Source: Odontesthes bonariensis
Lineage: Eukaryota > Chordata > Actinopteri > Atheriniformes > Atherinopsidae
DNA: 64,000 nucleotides
Direction: 5' to 3'
NCBI RefSeq assembly: GCF_027942865.1
Contig: NC_134515.1
Span: 16,221,227-16,285,226 of the forward strand
Shown: positions 38,527-51,615 of the stretch, one piece after another
Position numbering within the stretch: position 1 is the first letter of the stretch
Layout of the letters: every line of letters starts with the position of its first letter
The notes under the pieces: model-generated
What the model saw: the letters and a program-made list of their open reading frames with translations, nothing else
Databases searched by the model: none
What the model was told of the DNA's origin: nothing
Made by a program: the position numbers and the translations under genes

Positions 38527-39497
38527 CATAGACACTCACATACGTTTTCCAGGCTTGGTTTATTCAATCAAGATCCGAAGTAAAACTATATTTATGTTAT
38601 CAGTTTAATCACAGCGACAAAGATGAAGACCACATGCCTCTTTATGGGGGATTAAAGTTCTGATAAATTAAGGGTTCAGAACCTTTTTTGTTGCCCATTT
38701 GCTTGAAAAACAAACAGCTTGCAGCTATCCAAATTTTCCCAATATGTGGAGTGCCGATTTAACTGTTGGGTTTGTTCTCTCTCAGTCTGGCAGAATTGGG
38801 AACATGTTTGTCTGCACAAAAGTGGGAACTACGTAGGAAGTCAGTCATGTTTCAGCTCAGATGTGATTTATCACTGCCAAAAAACAGAACATAAATGTTT
38901 GTCAGTTTATTAAAAATGCGATTATACTAAAGCTGAGTCACAGGAACTGTACAGACTGTAACATTTCACATGCTACTCTCTCAGAATTAAGTTTAGACGA
39001 GCATGACAGAGCACAGTGTCCAAAAACTCCAGTTACTATAAGATAAACTGAAACCTCATTAACTGATGAGTTATTAATGATTGGTATATTTCAACGAGCC
39101 AAATCATTTTTGTTATGGAAACGTTCAGACGGTGGCATATAACATTCAAGCATGCATCCAAAAGTCAGTTCAAATTACATGTATGTATGGGGGCCGTTTC
39201 CTTTTTTTTTTTTTTAAATATCAGTAGTTCAAAATAAGCAATGTCTTTGCTTAAAGATATGGTCAGCAAAAAACAAACAAAAAACAATGTTCATGTCTTG
39301 TCAATAGTTTTGTCAGGTGGGCAATAAAAATCCACAAGGGACAGTTAAAAGGTCGGACTGTTAGTGCTTTTGGAAATGCAATGTTTGGCTTTTGGAAACC
39401 TGATCACAGAGTCTTGGCTGAGGCTGTTTTTACAAAAAAAAAAGTCATTCTGACAGAGTCACTGTGACTTAATGTGCCATTTTATCTTATCTCACTT
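38527..39497. other. unit E spacer, middle part
   Basis: Standard spacer sequence continues between the two insertions. No supported gene. Confidence 0.5.
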
Positions 39498-39955
39498 AAT
39501 AATAATAATAATAATAAATTTTATTTATAAGGCACTTTACATTTACAATAAAATCTCAAAGTGCTACAGTGGGATAAAAGACAAATATTCGGTTCAAAAG
39601 CAGGGACAGTAAAATGCAAATAAAATACACAAATAAAAGTAGTGAGTCCTTTAAATGCTAAAACGAAATAAATACAGGACAGAGCATTCAAAGGGAGATC
39701 ATTAAAAACATTGGGTAAAAAGAAAGGTTTTCAGGCCTGTTTTAAAGTGTTCCACAGTCTGTGGAGCCCTCAGATGTGGAGGCAGAGCGTTCCACAGCCG
39801 AGGGGCAGCGCAGGAAAAGGCCCGGTCTCCCATGGTGCGGAAGCCAGTTCTGGGAGTGTGAAGAAGGTTGGTGTTGGAGGAACGGAGAGAGCGTGAAGGA
39901 CAGTGAAGGGTGAGAAGGTCTTTTAAGTAAGATGGAGCATTACCATGCAGGCAGT
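39498..39955 (-). mobile_element. L2-type LINE 3' end, minus strand
   Basis: A 5'-truncated LINE found only in unit E. On the minus strand it encodes the reverse-transcriptase ORF C-terminus (GDRAFSCAAPRLWNALPPHL, then EHFKTGLKTFLFTQCF and stop at 39702) followed by a 3' UTR ending in an ATT repeat. It splits unit sequence between CTCACTT and GGTGGGGAG. A different L2 subfamily from the TTTGAT-tailed copies. Confidence 0.82.
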
Positions 39956-40498
39956 GGTGGGGAGATGGCAAACAGCAGGTCAGAAGCACAGAGGAAGAGT
40001 AAAGGTAACAATCTTTCTGCATGGGCAGACACATGAGTGGAGATAAATTGGTCTCAACATAACTAGAGTAATTTACTTGTTTGAAACAGTAAAATTACGT
40101 CTCAGTTATGGTATGAACTAAAGTTACTGTTTTAAACATCCTCAAAACCATCAACCCAAAACACAGATTTAGTCACCACAGCATCTCATACAGCCTTTGT
40201 TCCTTCTACTTATCAGAGAAATCCAAAGGTTTGACTTTCTATCAAAAGAGGACAAACATCTTTCTTTTTTTCTTTCTTTTTTCCCAATAAACCCAGCAGG
40301 AAATCATCCTGAATACATTAATATTGAAGAAAATGATTTGTCCTCTTCCATTTGAGGTGGAAAAAAAAAACTCAAGTTGTTCTTTAAAACATTCAGTTTT
40401 TCAGTTCTTCCCTGAATATTAACTGTTTTCCAGTGGTTTCACCAAAAAGGAAAAAGGTTTTTTTTGAAGAAGAAGTCAGTGGGCCCTATTATGCGAAC
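39956..40498. other. unit E spacer, right part
   Basis: Standard spacer leading into the pigt 3' end. No supported gene. Confidence 0.5.
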
Positions 40499-41195
40499 TC
40501 ATAGCGGTGGCACACCCCTCATCTTGCGGATGATGTTGGCTATCCGCTTCGCCAGGCCCGGGTTGGGCTCTTCTATCTGGAAGCTTCGAGTCAGTAGATT
40601 GTAGAGGGAGCCGTAGCCCACTGCCACAACAGTGCAGGTCAGGTAGATGACATTATAAGGCATGCTGAAGTCTGGAGTAGGCAAGTTGACCAGCAGAGGC
40701 TCCGTGTAGACACGCACAAAGTAGCTGGACTCCTCTTTACAAGGGAAACTGGTGAGAGATGAGGAACCTCGATGGTTATTTGACTTTCCAGACAAAAAGT
40801 GCACAAATAGCAAGCAGCAAAAAGTATTTCCACGAGTCAAAAAAAATAAAACTATACTTACAAGCTGCTGAAAAGTGGTTGTTCCTGAGTGATGTTTGTA
40901 TCCATGGCGACAGCGCTTGGTACAAGAGAGCTGATAATTGAGGACCTAAATGTAAAGAAACAAATTTTTCTTGTTTTGAATGTCAGTAAGTCAACACTTT
41001 TTACTAAAAATCCCCATATCAGAACTATATATTCATATGTCGCTTCAAAGACAAAATTTCAAGATGAAGTTCAAACATGTGTCTGGAAACAGTCAAAAAA
41101 TGCATACCCAACATAGAAGCCATGGTTGGGATCTGGTGTGTACTCAGTCCATTTAAGCAGAGCCCTCTCAAACTGCAACGTAACCTCGGTAACGG
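40499..41195 (-). pseudogene. pigt: pigt fragment with three terminal exons, unit E
   Basis: Exons at 41108-41195 (partial), 40862-40945 and 40499-40748, as in unit D, with the same splice sites and open frames. YNVICL reads YNVIYL here. The junction with the next unit is the plain AACGG to TCATTTGC join; unit D has a 14-base local repeat at this point. Confidence 0.85.
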
Positions 41196-42084
41196 TCATT
41201 TGCTCTCCTGGACATCATGAAAAACATTTTACTTGGGAACTAGCAGGGGGAAATGTCCACAATATCCTGTTGATTGACCTGCGCATATCTAAATTGTCAA
41301 GAAAAATTTCAAGGCTTCAGAGAATACAGTATGTAAAAATGGCTTACATTGTTATTCCCTCTATTCTTAGTGTGACTTACGAGTCTGTCGTTGTTTTATT
41401 TTCAGTTTTAATATAAAACCAAGGAAATCAGAGTAAACACAAAAGAAGCCATTGACATTAAAGGATACAAACATCAATAAACATAAAAATTTGAATACTA
41501 TTTTAAATACAAACAAAATAACGAAAAGAAATGAGATCCTTTTTTGAATAACTTTGGACCTTTAATAGACACAGGTATAAAGGAAACTATTAGTGTTAAG
41601 CAGCCAACTTCAATGTATTAAGACAGAAAAAAAACACATTCAGCAGTAGTTGCAAAAAGGTGAAAAGAAAGACGAACATGTTATAAGCGCTCTACACTCA
41701 GCGGATTATCTGATGACAGGTGAGGGTTTCAGGATTAGTATAAAAGATGCATGAAATACATCTTTTGAAAAAACGTAGCTCTTTAATGGTCATCTTAACA
41801 AAGAAAACAAGTTACAGCTCAAAATTAATTATCACAACTTTCTCATTTCAACAATAAAAAAATCTTTTTCTTGTGCAACGAAGAACATTTTATAAAATGC
41901 AACTGTACCAGTAAAAACAGCAAGAGGGCATCTGTTGTCACATCTTCCCAGAGATCTCGGGAGAATGTAACTAAACAGGCACAAGGGCCCAGCATCCTCT
42001 GTGCTGCTCAGCCTGAGGTTGGTGTAGTGGTATATTTGTCCCAACACGAGTACACGACCGCATTTTTGCCTGCAATTGATATCA

Positions 42085-42901
42085 ATGGAGACATACTGGT
42101 CTACATTAGGTGCACTGTTTTTATTATTTGGTGTATTCAGGGACTCTTCTGCAGGTTTCTCTGGTATGCTAATTTTGTTCTACATATACACGTGTTTAAT
42201 GTATAATACACCGTGTTTGCTGTTTCCTTCTAAAAGTGCACATTTGTTTATTCAACCGAGTTAATAATCAGGCAGTTTAGTTCATGTTAAACCAGCTTAT
42301 TTTCATGTGAGTGTCTGTCAAAATGGACCTGCCTGTGTGCCTCCTGTTATCAGTAAGATTAAGAATGTTTACTCGAGAATATGTTAAATCTTCCCAGGGA
42401 ATGAGGAGATGTAGAGCTCAAGCCTGGACAGTTTATCAATGAGCAACAAACAATGTCATTAACTCACAAGACATACTTTCAGTCTGAAATGTTAACTTCT
42501 ACACCTGTTCTACAAGGCTTTGCATGTGTTTCTTTCATTTTCCCCTAAGCAGAGATGCAGTGTCCCTACATACATGGGCGGCCCGTGCATTGTGCTGAAC
42601 TTTGCTTTCGTGACAGTGACTGTCCACGTCGTCAGAAGTGCTGCTCCAATGGGTGTGGGCATCAGTGCACTGTACCAATATCAGGTAAGATATAATCAAA
42701 CTGGCAACACCCCCAGATTCTCTCCCTATACTCCTACCAGAACATTTAGCAATTTAGTGCTTTCTGACAGTGAAACCAGGTGGCTGTGGTCCCAGCTTCC
42801 CAGTTGCTCGTGAGAGGTCCTGCTCTCACGATGGTGATTGTCCAGGACGCCAGAAGTGCTGCAAGTCATTCTACGGTCTTAAATGCAAACACCCTCAATG
42901 A
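42085..42901 (+). CDS. unit F secreted two-WAP protein
   Basis: Exons at 42085-42163, 42553-42684 and 42771-42901 give 113 residues. The signal exon is nine bases shorter (no GEP codons), with the reading frame kept. First WAP: loop CPYIHGRPVHC, CAELC, then [14 protein letters not shown], a type shared only with unit H. The last domain is a mixture: SFPVARERSC and GRQKCC resemble units A, B and D, whereas GLKCKHPQ resembles the others. This suggests exchange between copies. Cys2 and Cys7 are missing as elsewhere. Confidence 0.85.
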
Positions 42902-43632
42902 CTGGACAATGAGAAAATGCATCATGCATCCTTGGATGAACTTGTTTGGTTTCTCCAATGCTACATTGATTAAAATGTTTGTGCATTACTTATATGTGTG
43001 TGGGTGTTTTTCTACTTTGCCATATGGCTGATAATATGTATTTTATCTGTATCTGTAAATGGAAATGAGAGCACAGAGCAAGGTTGTCTTACAACTTTAC
43101 ATTCGGCTAGATCATCTTTCCCCATGCCTTTTCTGCTCAGTCTCAACAGCAAATATGTAATAATTAAGTTGGGTCACTTTTAAATGTACTAGTGTCACAA
43201 TCTGTAGGTGCAAATAGTGAGATGGAAATGCAAAATGTCTGATACATTTTTTTTTTTTAAATTTGCCCTCTATTAAGTCGTGTACATGTAAACTTCACCG
43301 AGTACATCATTCAATTAAAACCCAAGCAATACTGTACACTTTTAACCATAATCATTCATGGGACTGGGTGGGAAGCAGAATCGTGCAGTATCTGGCCTTG
43401 ATGAGTCCCAAAGTGCATGCTCTTGCACAAAGATACACAGATTTGCACCTCCTGCCACTACTTCCTTTCTGCTTGTAAGCATTTGTGGCCAAATGAGCAT
43501 CTGGAAAGTGGGCACATTTCTGTATAAACACTTATTGTTACAAATTTCAAAACTTCAGCTGCATCTTTGTTGGATTGATATTAGACAAAACGATTGTTTT
43601 TGGATTACACCATCTCTGCATTAGATAAACTT

Positions 43633-43942
43633 AAATGGTAAATGGTAAATGGACTGTACTTGTATAGCGCTTTTCTAGTCTAGCTGACCACTCAAAGCGC
43701 TTCTAACTACATGCCACATTCACCCATTCACACACACTCATACAGCACGTCTATGTCTATACACACACTACGTGCTTTCTAATCATTCACACACACATTC
43801 ATACACCGATGGATTTATCGGTAGGCAACGTGGGGTTCAGTGTCTTGCCCAAGGACACTTCGACATGTAGCCCGAGGAAGCCGGAGTCGAACCACCGACC
43901 TTCCGATTGGTGGGTGACTGCTCTTCCTCCTGAGCTACAGCC
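43633..43942 (-). mobile_element. tRNA-derived SINE (V-SINE-like)
   Basis: Read on the minus strand it begins GGCTGTAGCTCAGGAGGAAG (A box) with B box GGTTCGACTCC, continues into the CCTTGGGCAAGACACTGAA body common in fish SINEs, and ends in repeats of CCATTTA. It replaces about 1.3 kb of spacer in unit F. The unit sequence resumes at CATTTGCTTG, so insertion went with a deletion or the SINE was the site of a later recombination. Confidence 0.85.
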
Positions 43943-45284
43943 CATTTGCTTGAAAAACAAACAGCTTGCAGCTATCCAAATTTTCCCAATATGTGGAGTG
44001 CCGATTTAACTGTTGGGTTTGTTTTCTCTCAGTATGGCAGAATTGGGAACATGTTTGTCTACACAAAAGTGGGAACTACGTAGGAAGTCAGTCATGTTTC
44101 AGCTCAGATGTGATTTATCACTGCCAGAAAACAGAACATAAATGTTTGTCAGTTTATTAAAAATGCGATTATACTAAAGCTGAGTCACAGGAACTGTACA
44201 GACTGTAACATTTCACATGCTACTCTCTCAGAATTAAGTTTAAAAAAGCATGACAGAGCACAGTGTCCAAAAACTCCAGTTACTATAAGATGAACTGAAA
44301 CCTCATTAACTGATGAGTTATTAATGATTGGTATATTTCAACGAGCCAAAGCATTTTTATTATGGAAACATTCAGACGGTGGCATATAACATTCAAGCAT
44401 GCATCCAAAAGTCAGTTCAAATTACATGTATGTATGGGGGCCGTTTCCTTTTTTTTTAAAATATCAGTAGTTCAATATAAGCAATGTCTTTGCTTAAAGA
44501 TATGGTCAGCAAAAAACAAACAAAAAACAATGTTAATGTCTTGTCAATAGTTTTGTCAGGTGGGCAATAAAAATCCACAAGGGACAGTTAAAAGGTCGGA
44601 CTGTTAGTGCTTTTGGAAATGCAATGTTTGGCTTTTGGAAACCTGATCACCGAGTCTTGGCTGAGGCTGTTTTTACAAAAAGAAAATGTCATTCTGACAG
44701 AGTCACTGTGACTTAATGTGCCATTTTATCTTATCTCACTTGGTGGGGAGATGGCAAACAGCAGGTCAGAAGCACAGAGGAAGAGTAAAGGGAAGAATCT
44801 TTCTGCATGGGCTGACACATGAGTGGAGATAAATTGGTCTCAACATAACTAGAGTAATTTACTTGTTTGAAACAGTAAAATTACGTCTCAGTTATGGTAT
44901 GAACTAAAGTTACTGTTTCAAAACATCCTCAAAACCATCAACCCAAAACACAGATTTAGTCACCACAGCATCTCATACAGCCTTTGTTCCTTCTACTCGT
45001 CAGAGAAATCCAAAGGTTTGACTTTCTATCGAAAGAAGACAAACATCCACTTTTTTTCTTTCTTTTTCCCCAATAAACCCAGCAGGAAATCATCCTGAAT
45101 ACATTAATATTGAAGAAAATGATTTGTCCTCTTCCACTCAAGGTGGAAAAAAAAAACCTGAAGTTGTTCTTTAAAACATTCAGTTTTTCAGTTCTTCCCT
45201 GAATATTAACTGTTCTCCAGTAGTTTCACCAAAAAGGAAAAGGTTTTTTTTGAAGAAGAAGTCAGTGGGCCCTATAATGCGAAC
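43943..45284. other. unit F spacer remainder
   Basis: Distal part of the standard spacer. The first conserved hairpin is lost with the deleted segment. No supported gene. Confidence 0.5.
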
Positions 45285-45444
45285 TCATAGCGGTGGCACA
45301 CCCCTCATCTTGCGGATGATGTTGGCTATCCGCTTCGCCAGGCCCGGGTTGGGCTCTTCTATCTGGAAGCTTCGGGTCAGTAGATTGTAGAGGGAGCCGT
45401 AGCCCACTGCCACAACAGTGCAGGTCAGGCAGATGACATTATAA
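45285..45444 (-). pseudogene. pigt: pigt last-exon fragment, unit F
   Basis: Same short fragment as unit B, from YNV to RGVPPL, ending at the L2 junction. Confidence 0.83.
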
Positions 45445-45912
45445 CAACTCAGAATACAACAGAGACCAGAGCGGTTTAGGCCCAAAATACATCTGTGATA
45501 TGTTCAGAGAATATAAACCCAGCAGAGCTCTTAGATCCAAGGACTGAGGTCAGCTGGTCCAGTCCAGAGTCCAGACTAAACATGGAGAAGCAGCATTTAG
45601 CTGTTATGCTGCAAACAAGTGGAAACTGCCAGTGGAGATTAAACTTTCACCAAATGTAGACATTTTTAAATCCAGGTTAAAGACATTTCTTTTCTCATGT
45701 GTCTATGCATGAAATATCTTTTAACTTATCTAGACTGTTGCCTGTTTTTAAATTAATTTAAATGATTTTATTTGTTTCTCTTTATATTCTTTTATGTATT
45801 TTTAATGCTTCTTGCACTCCCTGCTGCCATGCTTTTATTTTATGTAAAGCACTTTGAATTGTTTGTACATGAAATGTGCGAAACAAATAAATTTGATTTG
45901 ATTTGATTTGAT
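45445..45912 (+). mobile_element. L2-type LINE 3' end, unit F
   Basis: Copy of the pigt-joined L2 end, with three TTTGAT tail repeats as in unit A. Confidence 0.78.
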
Positions 45913-46899
45913 AGAGGCTCCACGGTAGAGTGTGCAGGAGAAAGGATTTGATGCAATATGTGACCGTGTAAAGGGTTCGTGATTTGTAAATAGACAATAG
46001 TGTCTCAAGCTAATCATTTGCTCTCCTGGACATCATGAAACACATTTTACTTGGGAACTAGCAGGGGGAAATGTCCACAATATCCTGTTGATTGACCTGT
46101 GCATATCTAAATTGTCAAGAAAAATTTCAAGGCTTCAGATAATACAGTATGTTAAAATGGCTTACATTGTTATTCCCTTTATTCTTAGTGTGACTTACGA
46201 GTCTGTCGTCGTTTTATTTTCAGTTTTAATATAAAACCAAGGAAATCAGAGTAAACACAAAAGAAGCCATTGACATTAAAGGATACAAACATCAGTAAAC
46301 ATAAAAATTTGAATACTATTTGAAATACAAACAAAATAACGAAAAGAAATGAGATCCTTTTTTGAATAACTTTGGACCTTTAATAGACACAAGTATAAAG
46401 GAAACTATTAGTGTTAAGCAGCCAACTTCAATGTATTAAGACAGAAAAAAAACACATTCAGCAGTAGTTGCAAAAAGGTGAAAAGAAAGACAAACATGTT
46501 ATAAGCGCTCTACACTCAGCGGATTATCTGATGACAGGTGAGGGTTTCAGGATTATAAAAGATGCATAAAATACATCTTTTGAAAAAACTTAGCTCTTTG
46601 ATGGTCATCTTAACAAAGAAAACAAATTACAGCTCAAAATTAATTATCACAACTTTCTCATTTCAACAATAAAAAAATCTTTTTCTTGTGCAACGAAGAA
46701 CATTTTATAAAATGCAACTGTACCAGTAAAAACAGCAAGAGGGCATCTGTTGTCACATCTTCCCAGAGATCTCGGGAGAATGTAACTAAACAGGCACAAG
46801 GGCCCAGAATCCTCTGTGCTGCTCAGCCTGAGGTTGGTGTAGTGGTATATTTGTCCCAACACGAGTACACGAACGCATTTTTGTCTGCAAAAGATAACC

Positions 46900-47722
46900 A
46901 TGGAGACATACTGGTCTACATTAGGTGCACTGTTTTTATTATTTGGTGTATTCAGGGACTCTTCTGCAGGTTTCTCTGGAGGACCTGGTATGCTAATTTT
47001 GTTCTACATATACACGTGTTTAATGTATAATATACCGTGTTTGCTATTTCCATCTAAAAGTGCACATTTGTTTATTCAACCGAGTTAATAATCAGGCAGT
47101 TTAGTTCATGTTAAACCAGCTTATTTTCATGTGAGTGTCTGTCAAAATGGACCTGCCTGTGTGCCTCCTGTTATCAGTAAGACTAAGAATGTTCACTCGA
47201 GAATATGTTAAATCTTCCCAGGGAATGAGGAGATGTAGAGCTCAAGCCTGGACAGTTTATCAATGAGCAACAAACAATGTCATTTACTCACAAGACATAC
47301 TTTCTGTCTGAAATGTTAACTTCTACTGCTGTTCTACAAGGCTTTGCATGTATTTCTTTCATTTTCCCCTAAGCAGAGATGCAGTGTCCTGTCCCAGATG
47401 GGCCCAGTCATTGTGGTATACTTTGCTCTCATGACAGTGACTGTCCAGGTGGTCAGAAGTGCTGCTCCATTGGGTGTGGTGTAGACTGCACTGTACCAAT
47501 ATTAGGTAAGATATAATCAAACTGGCAACACCCCCAGATTCTCTCCCTATACTCCTACCAGAACATTTAGCAATTTAGTGCTTTCTGACAGTGAAACCAG
47601 GTGGCTGTGGTCCCAGCTTCTACGTTGCTTATGGGATGCCCTGCTCTCATGATGGTGATTGTCCAGGAGAACAGAAGTGCTGCAAGTCAATCTACGGTCT
47701 GAAATGCAAATACCCTCACTAA
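46900..47722 (+). CDS. unit G secreted two-WAP protein
   Basis: Exons at 46900-46987, 47377-47505 and 47592-47722 give 115 residues. First WAP loop CPVPDGPSHC and CSHDSDC, differing from unit C by a single residue in this exon (GILC against GIFC). The last domain reads [10 protein letters not shown] and ends KYPH, with Cys2 and Cys7 absent. Intact gene with the usual signal peptide. Confidence 0.86.
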
Positions 47723-50700
47723 CTGGACAATGAGAAAATGCATCATGCATCCTTGGATGAACTTGTTTGGTTTCTCCAATGCTACATTGATTAAAATGTT
47801 TGTGCATTACTTATATGTGTGGGTGTTTTTCTGCTTTGCCATATGGCTGACAATATGTATTTCATCTGTATCTGTAAATGGAAATGAGAGCACAGAGCAA
47901 GGTTGTCTTACAACTTTACATTCGGCTAGATCATCTTTCCCCATGCCTTTTTTGCTCAGTCTCAACAGCAAATATGTAATAATTAAGTTGGGTCACTTTT
48001 AAATGTACTAGTGTCACAAATCTGTAGGTGCAAATAGTGAGATGGAAATGCAAAATGTCTGATACATTTTTTTTTTTAAATTTGCCCTCTATTAAGTCGT
48101 GTACATGTAAACTTCACTGAGTACATCATTCAATTAAACCCAAGCAATACTGTACACTTTTAACCATAATCACTCATGAGACTGAGTGGGAAGCAGAATT
48201 GTGCAGTATCTGGCCTTGATGAGTCTCAAAGTGCATGCTCTTGCACAAAGATACACAGATTTGCACCTCCTGCCACTACTTCCTTTCTGCTTGTAAGCAT
48301 TTGTGGCCAAATGAGCATCTGGAAAGTGGGCACATTTCTGTATAAACACTTATTGTCACAAATTTAAAAACTTCAGCTGCATCTTTGTTGGATTGATATT
48401 AGACAAAACGATTGTTTTTGGATTACAGCATCTCTGCATTAGATAAACTTATGAATATGTGCCCTTCCTGCATGTTTACACTTTAACGTAAAAATAACTA
48501 GGCCAGCAGATACCTCCAGTGCCTAAGCAACACGAAGTTGTTCACTCCCAGAAAGGCCAGTGAATCATGCCTATAAAGGTCATTCATCAATGTGACCTCT
48601 TTATGACTGACAACATCATTCCACCTTAGGTCTGAAATATTGAGCAGTTGAGCAGAACTGCTCAATATGCTTGAGCAGTAGTGAATATCTGCTTTTTTTG
48701 CTCTTTGAGTGTGGAGCATTTTATTCATATTTTTACTAATTAACAAAACTGTTGCAATTCACATTTTCTGGAATATATTAACGATACATGCATTGCCTTA
48801 GCTTATTTGATAGACAAATTCATACATATCCTATTCTATTGGGTCAGTAACAGGGTCTTGAACTAACCTCCCAAGGATTAGCAGTGCCGGACCTTTTAAT
48901 TATTCCCTGAACAGCACATGCAAGCAATAATCTACAAAATGAACCAAAGGAGCTTTAATAACCAACATATAGAACAAAAAAAAAAAAAAAATTGGTGCTT
49001 TTTGCACAATTGAATATGTTTAGGATCTCCAAAAGTTAGAATGTTTGAAGTAAATTTGTAGTAGAAATTAAACAACTGAGTTGCTCTTGGACTCACTGGG
49101 CACCAAACTTTAGGAGGTTACTTTGGAACCCAGTGATGATGTTCCTCCACCCCATGGACATCAACTCTTCCTTCTCTTCATGCCAACATCAAGGTTTGAG
49201 ACTGATCTTTCTTGGTTCAGGGTGATCAATCTCTGATGGTCCTGTGGCAGCGGATGAATCACTCATGGAATCCTTATGGATCATGGAGTCGTTATAAAAG
49301 AAATCTTTTCCTTCACACTTTGCTACTTTGTTCGTTCTCTTGTTGAATAGCGCCCAACCTCTTCAAGGCCATGCCTCTACAGAAAAGCAGATTTAGTCTG
49401 TCCTTATATGGAAAAAATGACATCTATGTCTGAAGAAATCTACAGTCTCATCTTCTCGAACACCTGACTCTACGTGGCTTTCGGTAAAGTCAGTAACATG
49501 GACACTCACATACGTTTTCCAGGCTCGGTTTGTTCAATCAAGATCAGAAGTAAAACTATATTTATGTTATCAGTTTAATCACAGCGACAAAGATGACGAC
49601 CACATGCCTCTTTATGGGGGATTAAAGTTCTGATAAATTAAGGGTTCAGAACCTTTTTTGTTGGCCATTTGCTTGAAAAACAAACAGCTTGCAGCTACCC
49701 AAATTTTCCCAATATGTGGAGTGCCGATTTAACTGTTGGGTTTGTTTTCTCTCAGTCTGGCAGAATTGGGAACATGTTTGTCTACACTAAAGTGTGAACT
49801 ACGTAGGAAGTCAGTCATGTTTTAGCTCAGATGTGATTTATCACTGCCAGAAAACAGAACATAAATGTTTGTCACTTTATTAAAAATGCGATTATACTAA
49901 AGCTGAGTCACAGCAACTGTATAGACTGTAACATTTCACATGCTAATCTCTCAGAATTAAGTTTAGAAGAGCATGACAGAGCACATTGTCCAAAAACTCC
50001 AGTTACTATAAGATGAACTGAAACCTCATTATCTGATGAGTTATTAATGATTGGTATATTTCAACGAGCCAAAGCATTTTTATTATGGAAACGTTCAGAC
50101 GGTGGCATATAACATTCAAGCATGCATCCAAAAGTCAGTTCAAATTATGTATGGGGGCCGTTTCCTTTTTTTTTTTTAAATATCAGTAGTTCAATATAAG
50201 CAATGTCTTTGCTTAAGGATATGGTCATCAAAAAACAAACAAAAAACAATGTTCATGTCTTGTCAATAGTTTTGTCAGGTGGGCAATAAGAATCCACAAG
50301 GGACAGTTAAAAGGTCGGACTGTTAGTGCTTTTGGAAATGCAATGTTTGGCTTTTGGAAACCTGATCACCGAGTCTTGGCTGAGGTTGTTTTTAAAAAAG
50401 AAAATGTCATTCTGACAGAGTCGCTGTGACTTAATGTGCCATTTTATCTTATCTCACTTGGTGGGGAGATGGCAAACAGCAGGTCAGAAGCACAGAGGAA
50501 GAGTAAAGGGAAGAATCTTTCTGCATGGGCTGAAACATGAGTGGAGATAAATTGGTCTCAACATAACTAGAGTCATTTACTTGTTTGAAACAGTAAAATT
50601 ACGTCTCAGCAGTAAAGTTACTGTTTCAAAACATCCTCAAAACCATCAACCCAAAACACAGATTTAGTCACCAAAGCATCTCATACAGCCTTAGTTCCTT

Positions 50701-50990
50701 CTACTCGTCAGAGAAATCCAAAGGTTTGACTTTCTATCGAAAGAAGACAAACATCCACTTTTTTTCTTTCTTTTTCCCCAATAAACCCAGCAGGAAATCA
50801 TCCTGAATACATTAATATTGAAGAAAATGATTTGTCCTCTTCCATATGAGGTGGAAAAAAAACTCAAGTTGTTCTTTAAAACATTCAGTTTTTCAGTTCT
50901 TCCCTGAATATGAACTGTTCCAGTGGTTTCACCAAAAAGGAAAAGGGTTTTTTTGAAGAAGAAGAAGTCAGTGGGCCCTATAATGCGAAC
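47723..50990. other. unit G spacer
   Basis: Standard spacer, closely matching unit A, with the hairpin at 48637-48668. No supported gene. Confidence 0.55.
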
Positions 50991-51150
50991 TCATAGCGGT
51001 GGTACACCCCTCATCTTGCGGATGATGTTGGCTATCCGCTTCGCCAGGCCCGGTTTGGGCTCCTCTATCCGGAAGCTTCGGGTCAGTAGATTGTAGAGGG
51101 AGCCGTAGCCCACTGCCACAACAGTGCAGGTCAGGCAGATGACATTATAA
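50991..51150 (-). pseudogene. pigt: pigt last-exon fragment, unit G
   Basis: Short fragment. It shares the [13 protein letters not shown] variant with unit A, which hints that units A and G derive from one another at this end. Confidence 0.83.
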
Positions 51151-51615
51151 CAACTCAGAATACAACAGAGACCAGAGCGGTTTAGGCCCAAAATACATCT
51201 GTGATATGTTCAGAGAATATAAACCCAGCAGAGCTCTTAGATCCAAGAACTCAGGTCAGCTGGTCCAGTCCAGAGTCCAGACTAAACATGGAGAAGCAGC
51301 ATTTAGCTGTTATGCTGCAAACAAGGGAACAAACTGCCAGTGGAGATTAAACTTTCACCAAATGTAGACATTTTTAAATCCAGGTTAAAGACATTTCTTT
51401 TCTCATGTGTCTATGCATGAAATATCTTTTAACTTATCTAGACTGTTGCCAGTTTTTAAATTAATTTAAATGATTTTATTTGTTTCTCTTTATATTCTTT
51501 TATGTATTTTTAATGCTTCTTGCACTCCGTGCTGCCATGCTTTTATTTTATGTAAAGCACTTTGAATTGTTTGTACATGAAATGTGCGATACAAATAAAT
51601 TTGATTTGATTTGAT
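51151..51615 (+). mobile_element. L2-type LINE 3' end, unit G
   Basis: Copy of the pigt-joined L2 end with two TTTGAT tail repeats. The remnant ORF is shifted relative to unit A near the CAAACAAGGG position. Confidence 0.76.

Noticed and set aside
43860-43942. tRNA-like sequence with A and B boxes on the minus strand
   Set aside because: It belongs to the SINE head and lacks a full cloverleaf, so it is not a tRNA gene.
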